Virus record (IMG/VR): IMGVR_UViG_3300031371_000002
Location: 1 to 64,000 of that record
DNA: 64,000 bases
Strand: one strand, 5' to 3'
Source: a virus
Shown here: positions 7,887 to 16,312 of the stretch, in pieces
How the letters are laid out: each line of letters opens with the position of its first letter
Numbering within the stretch: position 1 is the first letter of the stretch
Notes under the pieces: generated by a model
Told to the model about the DNA's origin: nothing
The model's database searches: none
Seen by the model: the letters and a program-made list of their open reading frames with translations, nothing else
Translations under genes and position numbers: made by a program

Positions 7887-7914
7887 GAGGAGATTAAGTT
7901 CTCCTCACTTTTTC
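7887..7914. terminator. bidirectional intrinsic terminator between convergent operons
   Basis: GAGGAG (7887-7892), 8-base loop, CTCCTC (7901-7906), followed on plus by TTTTT. Read on minus, the stem is followed by TTTTATTTAT. It sits exactly where the rightward and leftward operons meet. The coding sequence of the 13-aa peptide overlaps it. Confidence 0.75.
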
Positions 7915-7946
7915 TTTGGGGGTTTCTTCTTAGGTTTGCAAGCCAT
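7905..7946 (-). CDS. possible 13-aa lysine-rich micropeptide
   Basis: ATG overlaps the TAA of the HNH gene by one base and encodes MACKPKKKPPKKK, ending within the terminator stem. Very basic tiny peptides at operon ends do occur in phages, but a 14-codon frame can arise by chance. Confidence 0.3.
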   Translation of the reverse strand: MACKPKKKPPKKK

Positions 7947-8263
7947 TAACTATCCTCTCTATTCTCTAACCAAATATAAAAATCATGCTCATTAAAATTA
8001 TCATAGCTGTAGATATGATGAAACTTCTTATGGCATTCCTTACAAAGGGTTGCACCTTTAGCATCCATGCTTTTAGCAGTTTCATCTTTTGTGTAGCTAT
8101 TTAGATGATGAGCAACAAGACCTTTTCCACTTGGAGAAAACTTATCACAATAAGCACATGTATATGCATCTTGCATTAAGACTCGTTTTCTCCAAAATAG
8201 ATATTCTTTGCTACGTCTTCCGTCCATAACCTCTTCATAAGTTCTTCTTTGCCGTATCTTCAT
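7946..8263 (-). CDS. HNH endonuclease
   Basis: 105 aa with the HNH layout: zinc cysteines CAYCDKF (about 35-41), catalytic-type AHHLNSY (about 51-57), then LCKECHKKFHH (about 73-83). HNH nucleases nick or cleave DNA with one metal. Phage copies near terminase help packaging, but this one lies at the far end of the late operon behind fibre genes. A homing-type or packaging role are both possible. Its ribosome site is weak (ACAGGTCC). Confidence 0.8.
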   Translation of the reverse strand: MKIRQRRTYEEVMDGRRSKEYLFWRKRVLMQDAYTCAYCDKFSPSGKGLVAHHLNSYTKDETAKSMDAKGATLCKECHKKFHHIYSYDNFNEHDFYIWLENREDS

Positions 8264-8267
8264 TTTA

Positions 8268-9866
8268 TTATGGACCTGTTATTTCAAATTGTGACACCCA
8301 AGAACCTGAAACTCTTTTTTGTATTGTGAATGCCCCGGACAAAAGCAATATCCTCCAAGAACCGTCAACAGAAGAATTTCCTAAGCTCAGAGTTCCATCA
8401 GCTTGTATTGATAATGTTTCTGTTCCAGCATTATTGCTTATCACAAAGTTTTTATCTGTATTTGTCCCTGTACCACCTTGGATAGAGACGGCCTGACGGG
8501 TTGAATCTGTCACGATCTCAGGCTCAGAACTGTTTTGATATGCTTGTTGTAAACTTACCGTAGTAAGACCTACTCCCCCACTAGCAGATGATGTATCTCC
8601 AAACTTATTAGCTTTTATAAATCTAGCATCACTAGTATCCGACAAGTCGGTACAACTTCCTTTAACAACTATCCACCCTCTAAAGATAAGATTTTCTAGT
8701 ACAGGATTTATTTCAACTGGATCTACATCAAGACCATCTAAAGCCAGTGACTCATTATTATACTCGTATTGCCCTTCTTGGATATAAACTGTATTACTCC
8801 CTGAAGCATAGTATATTCTCTTAATAGACCAATTTGACCCATTTACAGTATCAAGTGTGCCAGTACCATTATCCCATGTAGTAGGATCAATATCTGTTTG
8901 ACCTCCTACTGTAGTCCATCCTCCAGAGCCATTTCTATAGGTATAGATAAATGTCACAGGATCAATTTCAGGAGTATCTAAGTAGTTAGGATTCTTTGGG
9001 TCTGCTTTCAAATTAGAGGCAATACCAAACACCTGACCTGCACTCTTTTTAATAGTTAGGTCTGTGCCAGCAGGACTGAATATATTACCATAAGCTATCC
9101 TACCCACGGCTTGTCCAAATTCAGAAAGGGTAAACCCAATCCCTGAAAAGGTACTATTTGTGGAATTTGATACACTTATAATGGTTGTACCGCTTGGATG
9201 GACTAAGGCACCTAATGCTAGGTAATCTCTTATGTCTTCCTGATCTACTGGAAAATAGCCTAATTGGACAATATCACCGTTTACATCAAAAGCGATATAT
9301 GAAGATGGTTGGCTTCCGGCATATGTTGGAGTTAATCCAGTAGCCCCAGCAAATTCGTATTTTACATATACAGGATTCAAAGGGTCTGTATAGTTGTCCA
9401 CCATGTAAAATACACCGGAGCTGATATCAAACTTAGTTGTATCTGTATTTATACTTAATTGGCAACCAGTGACTATGATGTTATTGCCAATCAGTTTGAC
9501 CCCTAGAGCTATCTGTCCGCTATCTGTCAGCAGAGTTCCATCTTCAGGAGGGACTTTTACAGCTCTTACCGTTGCTGTTGGGACTTCAGAAACATCTATC
9601 TGGAATTGTTTAGAATTGTCATCCACATTCTTGATTGCAAACTTATCGTCATAGAAGAAGTTTTGAGCATTTCCTAAGCGACTCCAAGTTGAACCATTGC
9701 TGTAATAAAGACCTGCTCTTTTTAAAGTTCCTAAAATCCATGTTCCAGTTTCTTGCAAAACCAACATAGTAATCCCGGCAGTTAAGGAGGCAGCCGGAAG
9801 ATCAGCATAAGTATTAACTTCTGAATATAGGGAGGTTCCTGCTACCTTCATAAAAGAAATAGGCAT
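8268..9866 (-). CDS. tail fibre or receptor-binding protein, 532 aa
   Basis: The N-terminus MPISFMKVAGTSLYSEVNTY resembles virion-attachment starts. The middle is rich in Gly, Ser, Thr and Asn with many short beta stretches, typical of trimeric fibres. The C-terminal part (RQAVSIQGGTGTNTDKNFVIS, later SLGNSSVDGSWRI) resembles shaft-tip repeats. No catalytic motif seen. An AAAAAGGAGG site precedes ATG. Placed among fibre genes, it is probably the adsorption protein or a fibre segment. Confidence 0.6.
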   Translation of the reverse strand: MPISFMKVAGTSLYSEVNTYADLPAASLTAGITMLVLQETGTWILGTLKRAGLYYSNGSTWSRLGNAQNFFYDDKFAIKNVDDNSKQFQIDVSEVPTATVRAVKVPPEDGTLLTDSGQIALGVKLIGNNIIVTGCQLSINTDTTKFDISSGVFYMVDNYTDPLNPVYVKYEFAGATGLTPTYAGSQPSSYIAFDVNGDIVQLGYFPVDQEDIRDYLALGALVHPSGTTIISVSNSTNSTFSGIGFTLSEFGQAVGRIAYGNIFSPAGTDLTIKKSAGQVFGIASNLKADPKNPNYLDTPEIDPVTFIYTYRNGSGGWTTVGGQTDIDPTTWDNGTGTLDTVNGSNWSIKRIYYASGSNTVYIQEGQYEYNNESLALDGLDVDPVEINPVLENLIFRGWIVVKGSCTDLSDTSDARFIKANKFGDTSSASGGVGLTTVSLQQAYQNSSEPEIVTDSTRQAVSIQGGTGTNTDKNFVISNNAGTETLSIQADGTLSLGNSSVDGSWRILLLSGAFTIQKRVSGSWVSQFEITGP

Positions 9867-10280
9867 TTAATCCTCCTTTTTAACAGAATAAGTTAAAGTC
9901 GCTGTCCCACTTACTGTTTTGATGATAATCTCATTTGCTGTATTATCAGTATTATTGATTAGAAATAGTCCTGCTGGTCTGTATTCGGGAACTGTGGTTG
10001 TTGAATTGTACCAAATCTTAGTTGGGCCATTACAATCACATTCAATCCACTCAAATGTATTACAAGTCAATGTGATTCCTGTTGTTGAATCAATTGTCTC
10101 TCTTCCTGAGCTTCCAATAAATTCTTCATATGGAGTATGACTGTCTAAATTAAGATTAGGGAAATTATAATAAGCTCTTGTTGTCTTAGTCTCTCCCGGC
10201 TTAATTATTGTCTTATTTGCACCAGTCTCATTATTAAGCATATAGGTTGTATTTGTTGAATTATTTGTGTATGTAGGCAT
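9867..10280 (-). CDS. hypothetical beta-rich virion-associated protein, 137 aa
   Basis: Thr/Asn-rich, predicted all-beta (TNNSTNTTYMLNNETGANK, WIECDCNGPTKIWYNS). Directly abuts the fibre gene and follows the lysozyme gene. The ending GTATLTYSVKKED suggests a jelly-roll or Ig-like fold. Probably a small structural or fibre-associated protein. Confidence 0.5.
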   Translation of the reverse strand: MPTYTNNSTNTTYMLNNETGANKTIIKPGETKTTRAYYNFPNLNLDSHTPYEEFIGSSGRETIDSTTGITLTCNTFEWIECDCNGPTKIWYNSTTTVPEYRPAGLFLINNTDNTANEIIIKTVSGTATLTYSVKKED

Positions 10281-10292
10281 ACCTCCTCCTTA

Positions 10293-10931
10293 TTAGATGC
10301 ACACAGGCATTCTATTTTTAAAGCTCTCCAGTATTCGTTTGTACTGTTTCATATTTCTACCAGACCACCCTAAAAAGAACTTTCTATTATCAGCATTCTG
10401 ATATGTGATATATGTTAGATACTCCTGAACTTCCAATAGGAATTGAAAGCAGAATTGTTTATCAGGTGTATTATTGGTAGCAGCTATTGTCATGGGTCCA
10501 ATGATCTTATCTACTTTTGTATCTGCACAAATCTGTTGATACTTAGCAGAAGTATTCTTCCCGCTCATAACACCTGTTGTGAAGATCAATAGACATTTCT
10601 CATATGAATTAATCTTATCAAGATGCATAGGCATCCAGAAGAAAGTATAATAGAAGTCTCTAAGAGCATGTTGCAATTCTAAATCACCATTAAGAACTTT
10701 ATCTAGCTCTTCTACACTAGCAGGAGCTATCTCATATGGAAGCCTAAGCTCTTCAAAATTCTCAAGATGCTTATAGACGATATTCCAACCTTCCCACTTT
10801 GGGAAATATCTTTCAGCAACTCCTGCATAAGTCATTCCTCCACGATCTGCTTTATAATTAGCAAATCCTGCTTCATCACTTAATAGAACCTCAATAGCCA
10901 TACAATAGTTAATATCTTTTTCCCACATCAT
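10293..10931 (-). CDS. endolysin, GH108-type lysozyme
   Basis: The N-terminal region (about 14-45, with LLSDEAGFANYKADRGG then TYAGV) matches the glycosyl hydrolase 108 pattern ExGxxNxxxDxGGxTxxG; Glu20 is the likely catalytic residue. The C-terminal part (around 140-155, DKIIGPMTIAATNN) fits the peptidoglycan-binding domain that usually follows. It cleaves peptidoglycan glycan strands for host lysis. No signal peptide, so it needs a holin. It overlaps the methyltransferase gene by 4 bp. Confidence 0.8.
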   Translation of the reverse strand: MMWEKDINYCMAIEVLLSDEAGFANYKADRGGMTYAGVAERYFPKWEGWNIVYKHLENFEELRLPYEIAPASVEELDKVLNGDLELQHALRDFYYTFFWMPMHLDKINSYEKCLLIFTTGVMSGKNTSAKYQQICADTKVDKIIGPMTIAATNNTPDKQFCFQFLLEVQEYLTYITYQNADNRKFFLGWSGRNMKQYKRILESFKNRMPVCI

Positions 10932-11560
10932 TTAAACCTTTTAAAAACATATGTTCCAATGTCTTCTCTTCCAATTTCCTCTTCCATACGATTCATCTCA
11001 ACAAGCTCAAACCCCTTATCATACATCCAATTGATAAAACCTTCTTCTGTAAAATACCAACGATGTTCTGATGTCTTGAAATGTTTTGATTTGAGAAGAT
11101 GATAACAGTTATCAAAAATAGGAATTGATACAAAAACATAATCTGTGATCTTGCTTAGAATATCATCTGGGTTTGGAAGATGTTCTAAAGAATCCCAAAA
11201 TGTTGCACCTTGAATATCACATCCATCCCATAAGCTATCTATATTTTTTAGCCATTTAATCCCTACTGAATTGACATCTGTTCCAATAGCATTTCCATGA
11301 GTCTCAATGAATGTTCCTGCACCAATTCCTACATCAAGAACTGTTCCATCAAAGTGCTTCTTTACAAGATCAACCCTTGCCTTATTTAATGCGATTCCTA
11401 TAGGAGTCTCAGCAAGCCTTTGGTAATTAGCAAAATACTTTTCATCATAGGGTTCATCAATATCCTTTACCGGATAATATCCAATTCCTTTTTTCGGCAT
11501 CCACACCAACCCGTCTTCTAGCCATTTATTTATTGTAGAATCTTTCATTCCGTTATCCAT
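10928..11560 (-). CDS. SAM-dependent methyltransferase (class I)
   Basis: Motif I VLDVGIGAGTFIE (about 75-87), then an acidic residue after the second strand (AIGTDVNSVG) and the post-motif DSLEHLPNPDDIL (about 125-137), as in type 11 methyltransferases. Substrate unknown. It overlaps the glycosyltransferase gene upstream by 16 bp, so together they may modify a sugar or a surface polymer. Confidence 0.75.
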   Translation of the reverse strand: MDNGMKDSTINKWLEDGLVWMPKKGIGYYPVKDIDEPYDEKYFANYQRLAETPIGIALNKARVDLVKKHFDGTVLDVGIGAGTFIETHGNAIGTDVNSVGIKWLKNIDSLWDGCDIQGATFWDSLEHLPNPDDILSKITDYVFVSIPIFDNCYHLLKSKHFKTSEHRWYFTEEGFINWMYDKGFELVEMNRMEEEIGREDIGTYVFKRFK

Positions 11561-12414
11561 TTTAATTCCTCTTCAAATATGTTGTCAAAATTAGAAATTG
11601 TCTTATTACAGTCATGTCTCATATCTACGCATTTGCAAAAATTATCAGGTTCGATCCATGATACTTTATTGCTTGCAGGGAGAAGATCATGTGTTATTTT
11701 TTCAGGAGCATTATGTCCACCTATTCCACCTAAAATGCATATGAAAGGAGTCCCTAATGCCATTGTCATTGGAACCATAAACCCGACGGATGCAACAACT
11801 AATGAGGCATTTGCCACAAGAGCAATAATCTCTTTGGCATTAAGTTCTCCATGGTGAAACTTTACATCAGCATATGGGTCTACTCCAGCCAGCCATTCTT
11901 TTCCTTCTTCTAAGTCTGCTATAGATACAACTGTATATCCATGCTCTTTTAGCAAGTTGGATGCTCTAGCCATATATTCAGAATGACAATTTCTTGCAGA
12001 ATTAAACCATTCTGTTCTAACAGTAGGAGGTCTTATGACGGCATACTTTCCTTGTACGGGGGATTTTGTAACTACAGGTAAATCCCAGCTATCAGGCATC
12101 ACCCTAAAGTGACTATACATTGCTTCTGGGATTGACATAGTTCTCATTTCTTTATGGCCATATCTTATCTGTATTGTAGGCATATGAGGAGGAGGTACAA
12201 ACCATCTACTTTCCCCATGCTTAGAGATATTCTTTGACTGAGTTCTTAATCGCGTGCCACTTTTCACAGGATATACATTATTCAAATCTTCAAAAAACTC
12301 AGGCCAAGATGTTTCTAGATATACTTTATCATGTTTTTTTGCTAAAGCCTTTATGAAAGGTCTTTGATAGATAGTATCCCCTAAGCCTTGCATCCCCCTT
12401 ACAAGTATTGCCAT
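11545..12414 (-). CDS. glycosyltransferase family 9-like (heptosyltransferase-like)
   Basis: Starts MAILVRGMQGLGDTIYQRPF; the Gly-rich GLGD loop and PFIKAL fit the N-terminal Rossmann half of GT9. The C-terminal half has VVASVGFMVPMTMALGTPFICILGG, close to the GT9 donor-site pattern GSxxH/P...ALGxP. A Cys cluster (CKCVDMRHDC) is near the end. Heptosyltransferases build LPS inner core; a phage copy could glycosylate its own virion proteins or host LPS. It lies in the late operon and so is probably expressed late. Confidence 0.65.
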   Translation of the reverse strand: MAILVRGMQGLGDTIYQRPFIKALAKKHDKVYLETSWPEFFEDLNNVYPVKSGTRLRTQSKNISKHGESRWFVPPPHMPTIQIRYGHKEMRTMSIPEAMYSHFRVMPDSWDLPVVTKSPVQGKYAVIRPPTVRTEWFNSARNCHSEYMARASNLLKEHGYTVVSIADLEEGKEWLAGVDPYADVKFHHGELNAKEIIALVANASLVVASVGFMVPMTMALGTPFICILGGIGGHNAPEKITHDLLPASNKVSWIEPDNFCKCVDMRHDCNKTISNFDNIFEEELKWITE

Positions 12415-12426
12415 TTTTAAAACCTT

Positions 12427-12825
12427 TTATTTTAATTCACAATGATGTGAGCCTTGTTTAATATAGTGTTCTATAGCAACAAGTTTCTCATAAAATTTAT
12501 CTTTACATTGTTCATGATTCTTACGTTCATGTTCAACAGTATCTTTGATAAAGTCCATTGTATTTTCTTGAACATCTGCAAGTCTGGATAGAGTATCTTT
12601 AAGCTCTCTAAGAAGACCCTCATGCTCTTTTCCTTGCACTTCTCTTCGTCTATCGGCATCTTTACGAGCCTCTTCAGAAGAATGCAATTGTTTATTTGAT
12701 ATATAGATGTACCACCCTAACCCGACAAAGATAGCGAAAAATAAAAGAACTATAACCGCACCTAAATCACCAGAACTGCTTAACTGACTGATAGCAGGGG
12801 ATACATCTGGAAGTTCAGCTTGCAT
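12427..12825 (-). CDS. membrane-anchored coiled-coil protein (holin or i-spanin candidate)
   Basis: A periplasmic-type N-terminus (MQAELPDVSPAISQLSSSGD), one transmembrane helix at about 22-42 (AVIVLLFFAIFVGLGWYIYI), then a long charged coiled coil to the C-terminus. The layout resembles small phage holins and inner-membrane spanin subunits. It is paired with another membrane coiled-coil protein and lies two genes upstream of the endolysin. Confidence 0.55.
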   Translation of the reverse strand: MQAELPDVSPAISQLSSSGDLGAVIVLLFFAIFVGLGWYIYISNKQLHSSEEARKDADRRREVQGKEHEGLLRELKDTLSRLADVQENTMDFIKDTVEHERKNHEQCKDKFYEKLVAIEHYIKQGSHHCELK

Positions 12826-12833
12826 AATTCCTC

Positions 12834-13133
12834 CTATTTAGCATAGTCTAAATATTTAGACAATGTTTCCTGAAGTTCTTTTGCTTGCTCTGTTTGAAGT
12901 TTATTCTTTGTGTCTTTTGCCAGAACATCAATTGCTTTAAGAGCTGTCTTTTCAAGAAGCTCAATCTTATCATTCTTTTCAGCAGCCTCGAGAAGCATAT
13001 CATCAATAGTATTCTCACTATTCTTAACCTGCTTCTCAATCTCTTTCTTGATGATTCCTTCTTTAACTTTTTGTGTCAGGAAAAAGGCAATGATCTCAAC
13101 CACTGCCTGTCCTATAATTTGTAGAAATGCCAT
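12834..13133 (-). CDS. membrane/coiled-coil lysis-cassette protein, 99 aa
   Basis: The start is taken at 13133 (AAAGGATTTAGT just upstream) rather than 13151. MAFLQIIGQAVVEIIAFFL forms an N-terminal membrane helix, followed by KVKEGIIKKEIEKQVKNSE and a long coiled coil. Possibly a holin or the partner of the neighbouring membrane protein. No diagnostic motif. Confidence 0.5.
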   Translation of the reverse strand: MAFLQIIGQAVVEIIAFFLTQKVKEGIIKKEIEKQVKNSENTIDDMLLEAAEKNDKIELLEKTALKAIDVLAKDTKNKLQTEQAKELQETLSKYLDYAK

Positions 13134-13143
13134 ACTAAATCCT

Positions 13144-13461
13144 TTAGGCAATTGTATTCATTAGATCAATAAGGGCTTCTTTTGTCCCACCTACATATGA
13201 AGATTTCTTGATTGTGTATCCATATTCAAGCGTTACAGCATTTGTAGAATCTACAACCTTGATAATCTCGATATCCCAATAATCAGACGATGCTGTATTC
13301 TCACTGTAAAGCATAAAAGCAATATCAGTTGCATTTGTATTTGCTCTTACTAGGTATTTACTTACCATCCACGCTTGCATAGCTGTTTGTGTTCCAGCAG
13401 CATATGCTGAAATTCCATACTGAGTTAAAACGTCAGCAAAATTTGTTGTTGTTACTTGCAT
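13144..13461 (-). CDS. hypothetical tail-associated protein, 105 aa
   Basis: Begins MQVTTTNFADVLTQYGISAY and is Ala/Thr rich with beta stretches. Good AAAGGAAAATAA site. Sits between the fibre-accessory gene and the lysis genes; likely a minor structural protein. No family recognised. Confidence 0.5.
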   Translation of the reverse strand: MQVTTTNFADVLTQYGISAYAAGTQTAMQAWMVSKYLVRANTNATDIAFMLYSENTASSDYWDIEIIKVVDSTNAVTLEYGYTIKKSSYVGGTKEALIDLMNTIA

Positions 13462-13475
13462 TTATTTTCCTTTAT

Positions 13476-14009
13476 TTATATAAAAAATTGATTACGTTGA
13501 CTAACGAACCACAAAGCAAAAGTAGGGAACTCTGCTGCTGAGATAGGCATCTTTGTACCATTTTCAAAGTGGATAGTTGTATCAGTCAATCCTAATTCAA
13601 AGCCATTCTTGACTTGCACCATGCCGTCCCCATCATCTTTTGTAAACGACACCGTGTAGTCAACTCCGTTTAGTGTATATACTGAACCTGCAAGCATGGC
13701 TTCGTCCCTGGCGATGTTAGCTTGTGCATCCAGTGATGCTTGTGTATCAGCATCAATCTTTTCTATATCAGGCTGATAGACCCCATCAGCATCAGGAGTA
13801 TCAAAATAATGGCTATACCGTGTACCATCTGCTTGCATAGCGTATGTTTTTACATAAGGAAATCCATTATCATCAAAAGCCAAATCCTCATTTGGTGCTT
13901 TAGGCTCCCAAAAGGTTTTAACTCTTGGGTCTGTGCTTATGATTGTCTCATCTTCATTTCTAAAGATACCTGTTTGTTTTTGGTTTATTCTGTCATAGTA
14001 AAGTGTCAT
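13476..14009 (-). CDS. tail fibre accessory protein with DUF4376-like C-terminus
   Basis: The C-terminal portion (YTLNGVDYTVSFTKDDGDGM, later AAEFPTFALWFV) resembles DUF4376-type segments found in phage tail-fibre and fibre-assembly proteins. The N-terminus (YYDRINQKQTGIFRNEDETI) is unique. Probably helps fibre assembly or forms a fibre tip. GTG-free start with AAGGGGAATACAA upstream; 4-bp overlap with the preceding fibre gene. Confidence 0.5.
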   Translation of the reverse strand: MTLYYDRINQKQTGIFRNEDETIISTDPRVKTFWEPKAPNEDLAFDDNGFPYVKTYAMQADGTRYSHYFDTPDADGVYQPDIEKIDADTQASLDAQANIARDEAMLAGSVYTLNGVDYTVSFTKDDGDGMVQVKNGFELGLTDTTIHFENGTKMPISAAEFPTFALWFVSQRNQFFI

Positions 14010-14818
14010 TTGTATTCCCCTTCAATTATAATATCAACTCCAGCAAGATCACCGGATACAAAAATTGAAGATTTTGAAGTATACCTAACAGATACAGAGC
14101 TTGTTGTTTTTGCAATTGTGAAGAATTCACAATCTGATATATCTGTCGCGGTTAGATTTCCGTCATCTGATACTATTGCATAGGATACTTTAAATGCAGC
14201 AGAAGAAAGCGTACAGGGTAGTGTTGCGTTATAAAACAATTGAGAACCAGCAAGATACGCCATTGTATACGCTGTGATTATTTTAACATTACCCTTGCTA
14301 TCCTTAATATATTTGCTTCCATCAGTACATTTTCCTATAATAGTTCCATCTGGGTAAATCCTTGCCCCTGTAGAACTAAAACCAGTATCAGGTGAAAGAA
14401 GTAACCCCTCGTCAACGTACTCTTGATACTCTGATACGTTAGTACCATCAGATTCAATAAATGTGATCGTATTTGCTGAAACAGTAACCGCAGTACCAAC
14501 ATCACCTACAACACGCACATCAATATCCTGTGCTGTGTCATTCTGGATAAATTTACTTGAAAAAGCAACTGTATCCAGATATCCAGTTCGTGAAGTAGTA
14601 AGAACTACTCCACTATCAGTTAAAGTGACTTTCCCATATCTGTTTTGAGTGGAATCAAAAGTTACATTGGCATCGCTTGAAAAGTCATAAGTCAATGTCT
14701 GCCCCTCAAATGTACCTTTTGTAAATATTGGTGCCCCCGTTCCAGCCCCATTTGTAATATAATTAATTTGGAGTTGATGATCTGATAGTCCAGAACTCCA
14801 TATAATTCCTTTTGCCAT
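14006..14818 (-). CDS. tail fibre/tail-tip protein, 270 aa
   Basis: Ser/Thr/Asp-rich beta protein (VRVVGDVGTAVTVSANTITF) with repeated short strands and no catalytic motifs. It starts MAKGIIWSSGLSDHQLQINY. Abuts the neighbouring tail genes at both ends. Assigned by composition and position only. Confidence 0.5.
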   Translation of the reverse strand: MAKGIIWSSGLSDHQLQINYITNGAGTGAPIFTKGTFEGQTLTYDFSSDANVTFDSTQNRYGKVTLTDSGVVLTTSRTGYLDTVAFSSKFIQNDTAQDIDVRVVGDVGTAVTVSANTITFIESDGTNVSEYQEYVDEGLLLSPDTGFSSTGARIYPDGTIIGKCTDGSKYIKDSKGNVKIITAYTMAYLAGSQLFYNATLPCTLSSAAFKVSYAIVSDDGNLTATDISDCEFFTIAKTTSSVSVRYTSKSSIFVSGDLAGVDIIIEGEYK

Positions 14819-15616
14819 TTATTCTCCTTGTATTTTTATGGGAACGTCATAAAAACGCCCCCTACTTTCTGTTCCCTGAACTAAATCGAGGAAACCGTAT
14901 TTCACATAATACTCTTCAGTTACATTATCACTAACATAACATAGGACGTTATTCCTATTAGCTCTTTGAGTTGTTCTCAATGCTTGGTATTCATCAAATG
15001 TACAGAACATATTAAATGACATATCGTTACTGATATAGTTAGATGTGTATAGATTTGTACCGTTGATTGTTCTTTTTTGAAAACCAAAATCCTGTTGATC
15101 ATCTTTTAGGGGATACTCAGCTTCACCATATTCTGTTAAAGTTCCACCAAATACCATTCCCAAATAAGATACTGTTGGGAAAGTAACTACTGCCGTGGCA
15201 CCTGTTTGATCTGAGAATGTAAATAGTTTTTGATCGGTAATGCTTACATCTCCGCTATCATAAACAGCTGCGCCGTCCAACATATAAATACTATAACCAT
15301 CTGCTATAGCTAAACTATATGAATCAGAAACAGCTACCGAATTACCATAATAAGTATCTTCTGTAAGAGTTGTATCAGTAGAGATTGTTGTAGTAGAGCC
15401 TGACCCATCTGAAACTACAACTCTAGTTGTTGTTGCATCAGTATTTGCTATAAAAATACAGTTTCCATCAAAAGATACTGTGTAGTACCCATATCCTGAA
15501 GATTGCTCTGCTAGTTGTTTCTTATATTCTGTAATTGCATATGTAGGATTTGTAGTAAACCCACTAGATACATATGTTGCTGTATTAGACCATGCTATCT
15601 TTGTATTACAAGACAT
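14819..15616 (-). CDS. tail-tip structural protein, 265 aa
   Basis: Begins MSCNTKIAWSNTATYVSSGF; the C-terminal part (YVKYGFLDLVQGTESRGRFYD) has a strand-rich look of tail-tip hub or distal-tail proteins. AAGGAGGTAGTAA ribosome site. It lies in the fibre cluster downstream of the tape measure. Specific role not resolved. Confidence 0.5.
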   Translation of the reverse strand: MSCNTKIAWSNTATYVSSGFTTNPTYAITEYKKQLAEQSSGYGYYTVSFDGNCIFIANTDATTTRVVVSDGSGSTTTISTDTTLTEDTYYGNSVAVSDSYSLAIADGYSIYMLDGAAVYDSGDVSITDQKLFTFSDQTGATAVVTFPTVSYLGMVFGGTLTEYGEAEYPLKDDQQDFGFQKRTINGTNLYTSNYISNDMSFNMFCTFDEYQALRTTQRANRNNVLCYVSDNVTEEYYVKYGFLDLVQGTESRGRFYDVPIKIQGE

Positions 15617-15627
15617 TTACTACCTCC

Positions 15628-16260
15628 TTATACATAGGTTATTGTTCCTAAGCCTGATAAAATTTCATCACCTTCCTTAGTTAATTTCTTTTCTGTCACA
15701 ACAAAACTTCCTGTAGCATAATCACTTGAAAGAGTCACCTCTGTACCAATTTGAATATGTCTTACAGTTCCCAACTTGATGCTGATAGAATCCCTAAGAT
15801 ATAAAGTCTTCTTACGATTTAACATTGTAAGAACTTCACTATTTATATAGTTCTTAGGAGATATCTCATCAGTTGTTCCTGTTGAAAGTCCCGTATAAAC
15901 ATCCTCTGATTGATTTGCTTGAGTCAGTTGATATATTTTATTATCATATGCTTCTGTATTCCATTTCGCTGATATCTTTGAAACGATATTATCAGGTGCT
16001 GATGACTCTAAACCATCTTCAAGAATCTCAAAGTCAGTAATCGTTTCAGATGTTGATCCAGTGAGTTTATCTACAAAGTAGAAAGTTGTTCCATCTAAAT
16101 AGAAAAGGTGGTCTGTATATTCACATAGACCTATTAGATATTCTATTCCATATTGTTGACTTGCTGGATACTCTCTTACTGAGACATCTGTTGCATAGGT
16201 TGTATCATAGGAGTAACCAGAAAATACTTTTGTTATTACTTTATCTATTGTGTTGAACAC
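15628..16260 (-). CDS. tail protein, possible hub component, 210 aa
   Basis: GTG start at 16260 with AAAGGATTTAAAT upstream. The sequence (EYLIGLCEYTDHLFYLDGTTFYFVDKL) and C-terminal strand-rich domain (SIKLGTVRHIQIGTEVTLSS) resemble baseplate-hub-like tail proteins that contain a beta-barrel insertion. No enzyme motif. Inferred from position after the tape measure. Confidence 0.5.
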   Translation of the reverse strand: MFNTIDKVITKVFSGYSYDTTYATDVSVREYPASQQYGIEYLIGLCEYTDHLFYLDGTTFYFVDKLTGSTSETITDFEILEDGLESSAPDNIVSKISAKWNTEAYDNKIYQLTQANQSEDVYTGLSTGTTDEISPKNYINSEVLTMLNRKKTLYLRDSISIKLGTVRHIQIGTEVTLSSDYATGSFVVTEKKLTKEGDEILSGLGTITYV

Positions 16261-16312
16261 ATTTAAATCCTTTTATGCTATATGCGGCCAATGATGCTAT
16301 TGTGTTGCTCAT

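Noticed and set aside
16241-16312. A 23-codon frame between tail genes on minus
   Set aside because: No separate ribosome site and overlaps the next gene's leader; probably chance.
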